Source: Parolsenella massiliensis (GTDB lineage Bacteria; Actinomycetota; Coriobacteriia; Coriobacteriales; Atopobiaceae). Taken from it: DNA of 64,000 nucleotides. The number at the start of each line of letters is the position of its first letter. Position 1 is the first letter of the stretch. Made by a program: the position numbers and the translations under genes. Below, piece after piece: positions 1-8,293 of the stretch. The notes beneath the pieces are model-generated. The model had not been told where the DNA came from. It saw only the letters and a list, made by a program, of their open reading frames with translations, and made no database searches. The DNA is taken from assembly GCF_900143685.1 (NCBI RefSeq), contig NZ_LT671675.1:1419985-1483984 (forward strand), given 5' to 3'.

Positions 1-508
1 CGGAGCTCACGAGGCGCACGACGAAGAACAGCACGAGCACGGGCACCGAGATCAGGCCGTAGCCCGAGCGGATGAAGCTCCACACGAAGCTGATGATGGT
101 GCAGAACAGCGAGGCGAGCAGCATGTCCTTCGTCTCGAAGCTCTTGTAGCGGCCCAGGGCGAAGGCGAGCTCTGCGCCGGCGCCCTGCACGAGGCCGGTC
201 ACGATGACCATCGGGCCGTACATGTTGCCGAGCAGCACCTCGATGAGCGCGGCGATGACCTCGGACACGAGGGCCACGCCCGGGCGACGGATGATGTAGG
301 CGGCAAGCGTGGAGACCATGAACCAGATGCCGAACACGATCTCGTTGCCCATGGGGCCGATGCCCATGGGCGTGAACGCGGCGACCATGGCCGCCGCGGC
401 GTACACCGCGACGAGGTACACCACGCCGAACACGATGCACAGCATCGCGACGAAGATGATCTCCTGGAACTTCCAGCCGCCCTTGGCGGAACCGTTCTCG
501 TTGGCCAT
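1..508 (-). CDS. ykoE: ECF transporter S component, YkoE family (partial)
   Basis: The membrane substrate-binding component of an energy-coupling-factor transporter for hydroxymethylpyrimidine or thiamine. It starts at an ATG at 508 with a strong GAGGAG ribosome binding site and stays open to the window edge (169 codons), so the C-terminus and probably the ATPase (YkoD) and T component (YkoC) lie to the left. The protein is strongly hydrophobic with about five membrane segments, and contains the family-like stretches FGIWFMVSTLAAYIIRRPG and EVLLGNMYGP followed by GAELAFALGRYK. It lies 57 bases downstream of ykoF and under the same TPP riboswitch, which supports thiamine-precursor uptake. The exact substrate is inferred from family and riboswitch. 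Confidence 0.88.
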   Translation of the reverse strand, partial: MANENGSAKGGWKFQEIIFVAMLCIVFGVVYLVAVYAAAAMVAAFTPMGIGPMGNEIVFGIWFMVSTLAAYIIRRPGVALVSEVIAALIEVLLGNMYGPMVIVTGLVQGAGAELAFALGRYKSFETKDMLLASLFCTIISFVWSFIRSGYGLISVPVLVLFFVVRLVSS

Positions 509-565
509 TCCTGTTTCTCCTCTCGAGGCGAAGGGCAGTTGCCCTCGCCATTGGCTATGGGTCCC

Positions 566-1204
566 CTACTCGACCGTGGGGCTGTTGACGTTGATCGTGA
601 AGTGCAGCACGTAGTGGTGGACGCTCTCGGTGTCCTCCATGAGCTGGCAGACGTCGGTGAGGTAGGTGAAGACGTCCTTGATGGAGCCCTCGATGCGCGT
701 GGCGTAGTGGATCGTGGTGGGGTTGAGACCGCGCTCCTCGGCCATGCGCCAGACCTTGGCGATGTCGTCGATGTAGTCGCCCACGCCCATGGGGTACAGC
801 GCCAGCTTGCACAGGCACGGCTGCGTGGCGGCCTCGACGATGGCGTGGTTGGGCGCCTCGCCCTCATAGGCGAGCATGGAGTCGCCAGAGACGTCGCCCG
901 GGCAGCCCTTGGAGACCTGGCCCTCGATGGCCATGTGGACGCCCTCGGTCCAGGCGCTCGCGAACAGCGCGGCCACGGCGTCCATCACGTAGGGCAGCTT
1001 GCCTCGGTAGACCGTCGACAGCGCGTCCGTCTCGCTCCAGACGGCAGACGTGTCAACGCGCCCAAGGCCGCCGAGAATGACGTCGATGAAGTTGTCGCAC
1101 ATGGGATAGAGCGTGAAGCGGCAGCCGGAAATCGGCAGGTCGGTGCCGCGGCCGGCCCAGGGAAGGTCGGGCCTGTTGCAGCCCTCGCAGCAAGTGTCGG
1201 ACAT
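566..1204 (-). CDS. ykoF: YkoF-family thiamine/HMP-binding protein
   Basis: A 212-residue soluble protein of the YkoF family, which binds thiamine or its hydroxymethylpyrimidine moiety and works with the YkoEDC transporter. The duplicated fold is visible as two similar halves, the first around FTLYPMCDNFIDVILGG and the second around LALYPMGVGDYIDDI. The N-terminus carries a small Cys-rich stretch (CCEGC). The ATG at 1204 is preceded by GAGAGGAAAC. It is the first gene after the TPP riboswitch and precedes ykoE, so it should be repressed when thiamine pyrophosphate is plentiful. Binding function is known for the Bacillus protein; here it is inferred from sequence and context. Confidence 0.9.
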   Translation of the reverse strand: MSDTCCEGCNRPDLPWAGRGTDLPISGCRFTLYPMCDNFIDVILGGLGRVDTSAVWSETDALSTVYRGKLPYVMDAVAALFASAWTEGVHMAIEGQVSKGCPGDVSGDSMLAYEGEAPNHAIVEAATQPCLCKLALYPMGVGDYIDDIAKVWRMAEERGLNPTTIHYATRIEGSIKDVFTYLTDVCQLMEDTESVHHYVLHFTINVNSPTVE

Positions 1205-1317
1205 GGTTTCCTCTCGTTCGTGCGCCCGGAGGAGCCGAGAGGAGACGAGCCTGACGAGAAGGGAGGAGGGCGACGAGCGGCACAGCTCTGCCCAAAACAG
1301 CCGCAGAAGAGCGGCAA

Positions 1318-1394
1318 GCTTCCCTACGCTGGTCCTAACCAGGTCAGGTTCAAGGGGTTGGAAATCCTCTCAGCTCTTTCGAGCACCCCCAGCT
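1318..1394 (-). promoter_or_regulatory. TPP (THI-box) riboswitch
   Basis: Read on the minus strand this leader has the conserved thiamine pyrophosphate riboswitch core: GGGGTGC near 1390-1380, then GCTGAGA, then the CCTTGAACCTGA segment, and the closing CCAGCGTAGGGAA near 1331-1319. It lies about 115 bases upstream of the ykoF start and points at the ykoF-ykoE operon. A GC-rich segment lies between the aptamer and the start codon, but I cannot tell whether control is at termination or translation. Confidence 0.96.
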
Positions 1395-1501
1395 AACGGT
1401 TTGGCATTATAGGCAGCCGGACGCGCGCGTCAAGCTCTTCTCGGCACAAGGCCGTGTCCAGCGCGGCGGCAGTTGTCCCGGCACCGTTGTCACCGCGCGT
1501 G

Positions 1502-1515
1502 CGCAAACGTTTACG
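1502..1515. promoter_or_regulatory. Possible LacI/CcpA-type operator before pfkA
   Basis: The sequence CGCAAACGTTTACG resembles the central-CG pseudopalindromes bound by LacI-family regulators and differs from the CcpA cre consensus at its two end positions. It sits about 80 bases upstream of the phosphofructokinase start, where a promoter is expected. No clear -10/-35 pair could be assigned, so this is a weak call. Confidence 0.3.
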
Positions 1516-1593
1516 TTTTGCCGGGCCGCGCTTGTGCAACACTAGGGGCATCGCAGGCGCACGGGGGCGTGCGCCCCAACAGGAGGGACAGAC

Positions 1594-2673
1594 ATGTTCA
1601 GATTCGGCCTGCTCACGAGCGGCGGCGACTGCCAGGCGCTCAACGCAACCATGCGCGGCATCGCCAAGACCATCTACCGCAATGCGCAAGACAAGGTCGA
1701 GGCATATGGCTTCGAGGACGGCTACCAGGGCCTCATCTACGGCCGCTACCGCAAGATGGAGTGGGGCAACTTCTCGGGCCTGCTCACGCTGGGCGGCACG
1801 ATCCTGGGCACGAGCCGCACGCCGTTCAAGCTGCTCGACACGCCCGAGGCAGACGGCGTGGACAAGGTCCCCGCCATGGTCAAGACCTACCGCAAGCTTA
1901 AGCTCGACTGCCTGTTCGTGCTGGGCGGCAACGGCTCCACCAAGACGGCGAACCGCCTGCGCGAGGAGGGCCTCAACGTCATCGCACTGCCCAAGACAAT
2001 CGACAACGACACGTGGGGCACCGACATGACGTTTGGCTTCCCGAGCGCCGTCGACATCGCCACGAAGTGCATCGACGACCTGCACACCACGGCCAACAGC
2101 CACCGCCGCGTCTTCGTGGTGGAGATCATGGGCCACAAGGTGGGCTGGATTCCGCTGTACGCGGGCATCGCCGGCGGGGCCGACGTCATCCTCATCCCCG
2201 AGATTCCCTATGACATGGACAAGGTCGTCGAGACGATCAAGCGCCGCGACGAGGCGGGCGGGCGCTTCTCGATCGTCGTGGTGGCAGAGGGCGCCATCTC
2301 CAAGGAGGAGGCGGCCATGAAGAAGAAGGACTACAAGAAGAAGGTGGCCGCGCGCGTGCAGCCCTCCGTGGCCTACGACATCGCCGGAGAGATCGCCAAG
2401 CGCATCGACCACGAGATTCGTGTGGCGGTGCCCGGCCACACGCAGCGCGGCGGCGAGCCGAGTGCGCAGGACCGCATCTTTGCCACCCAGTGCGGCGTCG
2501 AGGCCGCTCGCGGCGCGCTGGCCGGCGAGTTTGGCTACATGATCGCCCAGCGTGACGGCCACATGGCCCGCATCCCGCTCGAGCAGGTCGCCGGCAAGCT
2601 CAAGTACGTGGACCCCAACGGCGAGCTCGTCCAGGAGGCAAAGCTTCTGGGCATCTCCTTCGGCGACGAATAG
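1594..2673 (+). CDS. pfkA: 6-phosphofructokinase (PfkA family, group III type)
   Basis: Phosphorylates fructose 6-phosphate to fructose 1,6-bisphosphate, the committed step of glycolysis. The 359-residue protein has the N-terminal LLTSGGDCQALNA phosphoryl-donor loop, GGNGST at 111-116 and PKTIDND at 133-139 with the catalytic Asp. Gly114 is at the position that favours ATP in E. coli PfkA (Gly104), whereas Lys134 matches the Lys typical of pyrophosphate enzymes. This mixed signature is known from actinobacterial ATP-dependent PFKs. The ATG at 1594 follows AGGAGGGACAGAC. It is monocistronic and followed by a strong terminator. The phosphoryl donor (ATP or PPi) is not certain from sequence. Confidence 0.93.
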   Translation: MFRFGLLTSGGDCQALNATMRGIAKTIYRNAQDKVEAYGFEDGYQGLIYGRYRKMEWGNFSGLLTLGGTILGTSRTPFKLLDTPEADGVDKVPAMVKTYRKLKLDCLFVLGGNGSTKTANRLREEGLNVIALPKTIDNDTWGTDMTFGFPSAVDIATKCIDDLHTTANSHRRVFVVEIMGHKVGWIPLYAGIAGGADVILIPEIPYDMDKVVETIKRRDEAGGRFSIVVVAEGAISKEEAAMKKKDYKKKVAARVQPSVAYDIAGEIAKRIDHEIRVAVPGHTQRGGEPSAQDRIFATQCGVEAARGALAGEFGYMIAQRDGHMARIPLEQVAGKLKYVDPNGELVQEAKLLGISFGDE

Positions 2674-2731
2674 GCCGAGAAGGACGGCGAGTCCAGTCAG
2701 CCAGTTGATTGAGGCAAGTCCAACGCTTTTG

Positions 2732-2777
2732 ATAGCCCGCAATGACAGCACAGGCGCTGTCGTCGCGGGCTATTTTT
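2732..2777 (+). terminator. Rho-independent terminator after pfkA
   Basis: A long stem pairing ATAGCCCGC with GCGGGCTAT, extended by an inner GACAGC/GCTGTC pairing, is followed by TTTTTG. It lies about 60 bases after the pfkA stop codon. Confidence 0.92.
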
Positions 2778-2930
2778 GTTGGCAATCACCGTTCGCCGGT
2801 TCGCGTTTATCATTCGCCGGGATAGAACATAATTTAAGAGACTATTTACTATCCTTTAAATAGTTAAAAATTAGCGGATATGAAAGGAGGAATCGTCAGC
2901 TCTTCCGGCTTAGTTACAGAAAGGACAGAT

Positions 2931-3584
2931 ATGAAGCCCGCAATTCGCACGTTAGTAATCACGTGTCTCACAGCCGCCCTTCTCTGCCCAATTCAGGCTC
3001 TAGCTGTTGAGCTCAATCCCGCAAACCAAGTTTCAGCAGACGAATACATCGAAGCCGTTATGGAAGAGTATGGAAAGTACGGCATTACGATGCGAGTTAT
3101 CGACGACTCGAACAAACTAGATTCTCCCATCTTGAGAGAAACTCTTGAAACGGAGCTGTCAGAAATCAGAGCCCAGTGCGCTGCTCACGCAACGGAGTCT
3201 CGAAGCGAGCTTGTCCCTTCAAATGCATCGGCTTCCCCACTGGCGATGTATAGCGATAAGACTTTTACCGGGACAGTCCAGTCAACCGCCCTTCCAGGAG
3301 TCGCGACGGCAACAATCGTTTGCCAGGTTAAGGCAACACTCAACATCCAGGCAGGAACTCTAGTATCAATTAACAGTTCTTCGAGCTACTGCTCGCTTGG
3401 TACCAATTTATCTTCATGGCAGCAAACGTCCCTTACAACGAGCAGGACAAAGCTCGGGAGCAGGGACGCAATTAAAGCCCACCTCGTTGGGTACGCCCAC
3501 TTTAGTTACACTCACCCACAGACGGGGTTCAATGTCAGCTCAAGCGTACCCGTCGATAACTATTTCACCTGGGCGGCCATCTAA
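2931..3584 (+). CDS. Secreted protein of unknown function
   Basis: I do not recognise this family. The ATG at 2931 is preceded by GAAAGGACAGAT. An in-frame ATG at 2880 with AAAGGAGG downstream of it is less likely, because the chosen start gives a clean signal peptide: MKPAIRT, a hydrophobic core (LVITCLTAALLCPI) and a likely signal peptidase cleavage around QALAVE. The mature part is about 190 residues, Ser/Thr-rich, with three Cys (QCAAH, IVCQVK, SYCSLG) and beta-rich segments, suggesting an exported or surface protein. Codon use and base composition are clearly lower in GC than in neighbouring genes, and the 150 bases upstream are AT-rich, which suggests recent acquisition. No catalytic motif is visible. 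Confidence 0.75.
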   Translation: MKPAIRTLVITCLTAALLCPIQALAVELNPANQVSADEYIEAVMEEYGKYGITMRVIDDSNKLDSPILRETLETELSEIRAQCAAHATESRSELVPSNASASPLAMYSDKTFTGTVQSTALPGVATATIVCQVKATLNIQAGTLVSINSSSSYCSLGTNLSSWQQTSLTTSRTKLGSRDAIKAHLVGYAHFSYTHPQTGFNVSSSVPVDNYFTWAAI

Positions 3585-3619
3585 CGGATGAAATAACTGA
3601 ATGAAGCAGGGAGGCGACC

Positions 3620-3748
3620 ATGACCGAGACGACCGTGCAGTTCATTTGGTTCATCGTTATCACGCTGGCCGCAACGCTGCTGCAGATCGCTCTGTTCCTG
3701 GGTGTCGTTGCCCTGGTTGTCCTCATCGTCAAAAAGCTGTGGAAGTAG
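3620..3748 (+). CDS. Small single-pass membrane protein (42 aa)
   Basis: A short reading frame with ATG at 3620 preceded by GGGAGGCGACC. It encodes a hydrophilic N-terminus, one membrane span of roughly 27 residues (FIWFIVITLAATLLQIALFL and on) and a basic C-terminal tail ending KKLWK. It begins 35 bases after the secreted protein gene and may be co-transcribed with it. The good ribosome binding site and typical topology support a real small protein; no function is known. Confidence 0.55.
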   Translation: MTETTVQFIWFIVITLAATLLQIALFLGVVALVVLIVKKLWK

Positions 3749-3773
3749 CGGTGGCGTACAGGACCGCCCAACC

Positions 3774-3811
3774 AAAAGCGCCCTGCCTCGACCGTTGTCG
3801 AGGCGGGGCGC
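3774..3811. terminator. Bidirectional terminator hairpin
   Basis: A 15-base stem (GCGCCCTGCCTCGAC against GTCGAGGCGGGGCGC with one G-U pair) and a 4-base loop. On the minus strand it is followed by TTTTGG, so it ends the aminopeptidase transcript. It can also stop the plus-strand small-protein transcript. Confidence 0.85.
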
Positions 3812-3839
3812 TCGCATGTGACAGCGTCAAATGCCGGCG

Positions 3840-5195
3840 TTACGCCAGCATGGCGCCATCGGCACCGTCGATGCGAAGATCTGCGTTGTAGAAGGCCGTG
3901 AGCGCCGCGATGGCAAGCGCCACGTCACGCGTGCCGCCCGTCTCGAAGCTCGAGTGCATGGCAAGCTGCGGCAGGCCCACGTCAACGGCGTGCATGCTCA
4001 CCTGCGTGTTCGACAGGTTGCCCAGCGTGGAGCCGCCCGCCATGTCGCTGCGGTTGGCAAACGCCTGCACCGGCACGTCGGCGTCGGCGCACACGGCCTG
4101 GAACACGGCGCGGCTGAAGGCGTCCGTGCAGTACTTCTGGTTCGCGGCCTCCTTCACCACGAGGCCGCCGTTCAGGCGACAGCGGTTGGCGGAGTCGTAC
4201 TTGCCGGCCTGGTTGGGGTGCACGGCATGCGCGTTGTCGCAGCTCACGAGCATGGACTTGGCGATGGCCTGGTGCAGCTCGTCGGTGGTGTGGCCAAGGG
4301 CGGCGTTCAGGCGGCAGAGCGTGTCGGCGAGCACGGTGGACATGGCGCCCTGCTTGGTGTTCGAGCCAACCTCCTCGTTGTCGAAGCAGCAGTAGACGCT
4401 CACGTCGCGCTCGTTGTCGCTGGCGATGAACGCCTTGAGCGACGTGAACGCGCAGGCGAGGTCATCGAGCTTGGGTGAGGAGACGAACTCGCTGGCGGCG
4501 CCCCACACGCAGGCGCGCTGACGGTTCACGAGGAACAGGTCGCGGGCCACGATCTGCTCGGGCTCGATGCCGAGGTGCTCGGCCACGAGCGCGTCGACCG
4601 TGCCGGCCGTGCAGTCGCCGGCGGACATGATGGGGCACAGGTCGCTCGCACGGTTGGGCGAGAACTTCTCGTTCACCGAGCGGTCGAGGTGGATGGGCAG
4701 GCTCGGGATCATCGCGACGTCACGATCGAGTGACACGAGGCGGCTCTCGATGCGCGAGCCTTCGCGCACCAGAACGCGACCGGCGAGCGACAGGGGCTTG
4801 TCGAACCACGTGTAGTCGATCATGCCGCCGTAGGCCTCGGTGTCCAGGCGCAGGTAGGACTCGGGACCCTCCATCTCGGCGGCGTTCTTGAGCTTGAACG
4901 TGGGCGAGTCGGAGTGCGAGGCGGCGAGCTGGAAGTGGTAGCTCGAGTCCTCCTCGCCCAGACGCGCACCCACCTTCCAGGCGATGACGGTGGAGTTGTT
5001 GCGGCACGTGTAGTAGCTGCCGCCCGCGCGGACGTCCCACGCGCCCGTCTCGGGCAGATAGGTGAAGCCGGCCTCGTCCAGGTAGGAGCGGATGGCGGCG
5101 GCGGAGTGGAACATGCTCGGGCTCTTCTGGATGAAGCTCACGAGCTCCTCGGCGAGCGCGACGTCGCCGGCGGTGGTCTTGGCTGCGATGCCCAT
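3840..5195 (-). CDS. M18 family aminopeptidase
   Basis: A cytoplasmic zinc aminopeptidase that removes N-terminal residues (often acidic or hydrophobic) from peptides. The 451-residue product has the expected M18 motifs in order: AASHSDSPTFK (first metal ligand, near 95), CCFDNEEVGS (acid/base Glu and metal ligand, near 270), SCDNAHAVHPN, SDMAGGSTLG and a C-terminal MHSSFE. Length fits the family. The start at 5195 was chosen because AGAAGGGA precedes it; an upstream ATG at 5216 lacks a ribosome binding site. It is monocistronic and ends in a shared terminator. Confidence 0.95.
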   Translation of the reverse strand: MGIAAKTTAGDVALAEELVSFIQKSPSMFHSAAAIRSYLDEAGFTYLPETGAWDVRAGGSYYTCRNNSTVIAWKVGARLGEEDSSYHFQLAASHSDSPTFKLKNAAEMEGPESYLRLDTEAYGGMIDYTWFDKPLSLAGRVLVREGSRIESRLVSLDRDVAMIPSLPIHLDRSVNEKFSPNRASDLCPIMSAGDCTAGTVDALVAEHLGIEPEQIVARDLFLVNRQRACVWGAASEFVSSPKLDDLACAFTSLKAFIASDNERDVSVYCCFDNEEVGSNTKQGAMSTVLADTLCRLNAALGHTTDELHQAIAKSMLVSCDNAHAVHPNQAGKYDSANRCRLNGGLVVKEAANQKYCTDAFSRAVFQAVCADADVPVQAFANRSDMAGGSTLGNLSNTQVSMHAVDVGLPQLAMHSSFETGGTRDVALAIAALTAFYNADLRIDGADGAMLA

Positions 5196-5336
5196 GGGGT
5201 ATCCCTTCTGACGCATGGTTGCTCGACAAAGTCTAGCACCCGCCCGGCGCGAACAGGGGACGTAGCGACGTTCGCGCGCGACGCCCGCCCGCGCACGTAC
5301 AATACGGCCGAGAATAACGCCCGAGAGGAGAGTCGC

Positions 5337-6305
5337 ATGACCACAAGCAGCCCCAACGTCCTCGTCATCCTGCCCCTGAGCGACGCGCAGCGCGCCCGTC
5401 TCGAGGCCGGCGCGCCAAACGCCCACTACACGTATGTGGCGGCCAAGCCCGGCGCGATGCTGGGCGAGCCCTCGGCCGAGCAGGTAGCCGGCGCTGACGT
5501 CATCGTGGGCAACGTCGACCCCAAGCTGCTGGCTGGGGCCGGCGCGCTCAGGCTGCTGCAGCTCAACTCTGCCGGCTATGACAACTATCTCGCCGCCGGG
5601 ACCGTCCCCGCAAGCGCCGCGCTTGCCTGCGCCACCGGCGCGTACGGCCAGGCCGTCTCCGAGCACCTCTTTGCCATGCTGCTCGCGATGCTCAAGCGCC
5701 TACCCGGCTACCACGAGCTCCAGCGCTCCCACGAGTGGGGCGACCTTGGCCCGGTGTGCACGCTTGCCGGCGCCAACGTTCTCGTGCTGGGCACGGGCGA
5801 CATCGGCAGCCACTTCGCGCGCCTCTGCGCGGCAATGGGCGCCCGCGTGACGGGTGCCAACCGCCACGGCGGCGCGGCGCCCGAGGGCTTCGAGCGTGTG
5901 GTCACCATGGATGAGCTGCCGCAGGCCCTTGGCCAGGCAGACGTCGTGGCGTCGTTCGTGCCGAGCACGGCCGAGACCCGCGGCCTGGCAGACGCCCGCT
6001 TCTTCTCGGCCATGCGCGAGGGCTCGTACTTTGTGAACGGCGGGCGCGGCGACCTCGTCGTGGACCGCGACCTCGTGGCGGCGCTTGAGGGCGGACATCT
6101 CGCGGGCGCGGCGCTCGACGTCACGGCCCCCGAGCCGTTACCGACTGATCACCCCTACTGGGATGCCCCGAACCTGCTGCTCACGCCGCACGTTTCTGGC
6201 GGGTTCCACCTCCCGGTGGTGCTCGACAACATCGCGGGAATCGCCGCCGAGAACCTCGCGCACCTCACGGCCAGCGAGCCGATTCGCAACGAGGTCAGGC
6301 ACTAG
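5337..6305 (+). CDS. D-2-hydroxyacid dehydrogenase (NAD-dependent)
   Basis: Reversibly reduces a 2-oxoacid to the D-2-hydroxyacid with NAD(P)H; the substrate cannot be told from sequence. The 322-residue protein has the Rossmann motif VLGTGDIGSHFA (about 151-162), the conserved NGGRGDLVVD stretch with the substrate-binding Arg region, LDVTAPEPLPTDHPYW, and the catalytic TPHVSGG His near the C-terminus. Start ATG at 5337 follows GAGAGGAGAGTCGC. A TACAAT at 5299-5304 is a plausible -10 element. It diverges from the M18 gene and stands alone. Confidence 0.93.
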   Translation: MTTSSPNVLVILPLSDAQRARLEAGAPNAHYTYVAAKPGAMLGEPSAEQVAGADVIVGNVDPKLLAGAGALRLLQLNSAGYDNYLAAGTVPASAALACATGAYGQAVSEHLFAMLLAMLKRLPGYHELQRSHEWGDLGPVCTLAGANVLVLGTGDIGSHFARLCAAMGARVTGANRHGGAAPEGFERVVTMDELPQALGQADVVASFVPSTAETRGLADARFFSAMREGSYFVNGGRGDLVVDRDLVAALEGGHLAGAALDVTAPEPLPTDHPYWDAPNLLLTPHVSGGFHLPVVLDNIAGIAAENLAHLTASEPIRNEVRH

Positions 6306-6389
6306 GGCAGGCGTGAGGGCCGTCTGGCAAGCGACCTACGTGGCGCGAAACGATTTCCACCGTCCGAAACTCAAGAAGTGTATGGCATT

Positions 6390-6422
6390 GGCGGCTTTTA
6401 GCGGACATCGCTAAAAGCCGCC
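6390..6422. terminator. Terminator-like perfect hairpin
   Basis: A perfect 14-base inverted repeat (GGCGGCTTTTAGCG and its complement) around GACAT, followed by ATTTGCATAAT. It lies 85 bases after the hydroxyacid dehydrogenase. The rest of the 269-base gap to the next gene holds no evident gene. Confidence 0.75.
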
Positions 6423-6574
6423 ATTTGCATAATCCCAGGTAAACGAGCCGTCGCTAAAATTGACCCACCAAGCAAGTCGCGAATCCTCGCCCGAGGTCGT
6501 ACACTTCTCGACTTTCGGACGAGAAAAGAGATCGCCCTCCCGCTAGATCGCTTGCCGGGTTGCCGCGCAGCCCC

Positions 6575-7552
6575 CTACTTGCGACCAAACAGCTCGCGGG
6601 CGCGGTCGCGCAGGCCCGACCGCGTGATGGCGCCCTCGTAGCGCTCGATGCGCATGCGCGGGAACGCGTTGAAGAAGCGCAGGTCGCGCTTGCCCAGGCG
6701 CACAACGGCCGCCTCGGCGGCGCGCTCGAGCCACTCGGGCCGCGACGGCCTCCTCAGCCCGCGCGCCCGCGCCGCCGCGCTGCGCATCATGTCCGTGGCA
6801 GAGCCAAGGCCCGCGGCGGCCACGCGCGGGTCAAGCCTGCTCACGAGCTCGCTCGCGGCGTCGCGCGTGCGCTCGTAGGCCTCGGCGGCACCCTCAACCA
6901 CGGAGTCCGGAAGCCGCTCGAGCATGCGGTCGGACGCCTCGCCGAGCGACTCGTCGAGCCTGATCGAGATCTCGGTGCGCAGCGACTCGAGCTGCGCGGA
7001 CAGGCGCCGCCAGCTCGCCATCGCAAACACGAGGTCAAGCGCGAGGACCACGCCCAGAAGCATCGCCACCACCTCGAGCACAACTGCCGGCAGCGCCGAG
7101 AGCCCCGCGAGAAGCGCAGGCTGCGTCACGCGACACACGAGCGTGGCGCCCGCGCCAAACATGAGGAACCCGTACAGGCACACGCGCCCGTGGATGTTGA
7201 GAGGCTTGTCGTCGTAGTTCCAAAAGCGCGCGCCGCACGTCTTCTCGAGCGCCACGCCCACAACGTACTCGAGCACGCAGCATGCCAGCCCCGAGACGAG
7301 AAACTGCGCCACGGGGTTCTCGACCCCGCGCAGGAACAGCCAGCAGAACAGGCACCCCACGCCGTAGATGGGGCAGATCGGCCCCAGCAGAAAGCCGCTG
7401 TTGGAGAAGCGCCCCTGGTTCATCATCGAGCAGACGGTGGACTCCCACAGCCACCCGCCAAAGCCATAGACGAGAAACGACAGGAACAGCCCCGAGAGCG
7501 GGGCCTGCGGCACGGACGCGGCAACGAGCGCGGGCACGTCGGCGGGCATCAT
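6575..7552 (-). CDS. CmpB-like putative ABC-transporter type IV membrane protein
   Basis: A 325-residue membrane protein. The N-terminal 180 residues hold about five membrane helices and the family signature GFGGWLWESTVCSMMNQGRF followed by LLGPICPIYGVG (Pfam ABC_trans_CmpB). The C-terminal 140 residues are charged, helical and probably cytoplasmic. The true function of this family is not established despite the transporter name. Its start overlaps the stop of the HD-domain gene by four bases (ATGA), so the two genes are translationally coupled and may act together. Confidence 0.82.
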   Translation of the reverse strand: MMPADVPALVAASVPQAPLSGLFLSFLVYGFGGWLWESTVCSMMNQGRFSNSGFLLGPICPIYGVGCLFCWLFLRGVENPVAQFLVSGLACCVLEYVVGVALEKTCGARFWNYDDKPLNIHGRVCLYGFLMFGAGATLVCRVTQPALLAGLSALPAVVLEVVAMLLGVVLALDLVFAMASWRRLSAQLESLRTEISIRLDESLGEASDRMLERLPDSVVEGAAEAYERTRDAASELVSRLDPRVAAAGLGSATDMMRSAAARARGLRRPSRPEWLERAAEAAVVRLGKRDLRFFNAFPRMRIERYEGAITRSGLRDRARELFGRK

Positions 7553-8070
7553 CGGCTCCCCTCCCCCTTGCGGTCAGCCGCAGACGCGCGCCGACCAATC
7601 AGGCGAGACAGCGCTGCCACGCGCGGCTCGACGGTCTCGCGCAGGGCGCACACCTTGTCGGCGCAGCACACGATCCACGCCTCGCGGCACGCGGGAGGCA
7701 CGGGCACGAGCGGGAACATGTGCCTCACGATGACGTTCTTCTCGCGCGGGGTGAGCGCAAAGTCATGGCTCGCGTTCGCAAGCGCAAAGAACGGGTGACG
7801 AAAGCCGTGGAGGCGATGGCTTGGGTCGGGGTCATGCCAGTCGTAGAGGAAGTAGTCGTGCAGAAGGGCCCCGCGCACGAGCGAGGAACGGTCCACGCGC
7901 ACGCCCAGGCGCGCGAGGGCGTCTGCCATGCGGCAGCTCTGCCGCGCCACCGACACGACGTGGTCGTAGACGCTCACGTCACCGTGCTGGATGAAGGCCC
8001 GGCACTCGCCAAGCCTGCCGCCGCGCTCGAGCCGTGCGGCCTGTGCCGCGACCTCTTCCGTGACCCCCAT
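7549..8070 (-). CDS. HD-domain hydrolase
   Basis: A 173-residue HD-superfamily protein, predicted metal-dependent phosphohydrolase. Visible ligands are H in VYDHVVSVAR (about 36), the HD pair in GALLHDYFLYDWHD (about 71-72) and a later D in VCCADKVCAL. This resembles the small HD proteins common in Firmicutes and Coriobacteria. The substrate is unknown. It is the first gene of a two-gene unit with the CmpB-like protein. Confidence 0.85.
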   Translation of the reverse strand: MGVTEEVAAQAARLERGGRLGECRAFIQHGDVSVYDHVVSVARQSCRMADALARLGVRVDRSSLVRGALLHDYFLYDWHDPDPSHRLHGFRHPFFALANASHDFALTPREKNVIVRHMFPLVPVPPACREAWIVCCADKVCALRETVEPRVAALSRLIGRRASAADRKGEGSR

Positions 8071-8114
8071 GGTCCTCCCCTCGTCTTCTCGCCCCTAAGC
8101 CTACCAGCCCAGGC

Positions 8115-8146
8115 CCCGTCCCAATGGGGTCAGACCCCTTTGGGAC
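8115..8146. repeat. Diverged copy of the GGGACGGG interspersed repeat
   Basis: A short palindromic stretch (CCCAATGGGGTCAGACCCC followed by TTTGGGAC) in the gap upstream of the DXS-like gene. Its CATTGGGACGGGG core on the opposite strand matches copies at 51248, 56992 and 59488. Confidence 0.45.
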
Positions 8147-8293
8147 GCTCCGTTGGGACCGCACCGCTCGCCTCGCGCGTCCGTTAAACCGCCCGTCTCG
8201 CGCGCCGACACAGGCCGCTCACCACTTTTGTCCCCAAATGTGCAAAGCTATATGTTTGCAAACGCGAGATGCCAGGGCGAGCGAGGAGGGTGC

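Noticed and set aside
3840-5666. Extended M18 protein starting at 5666
   Set aside because: The added 157 residues are antisense to the hydroxyacid dehydrogenase gene; the ATG at 5195 has a proper ribosome binding site.
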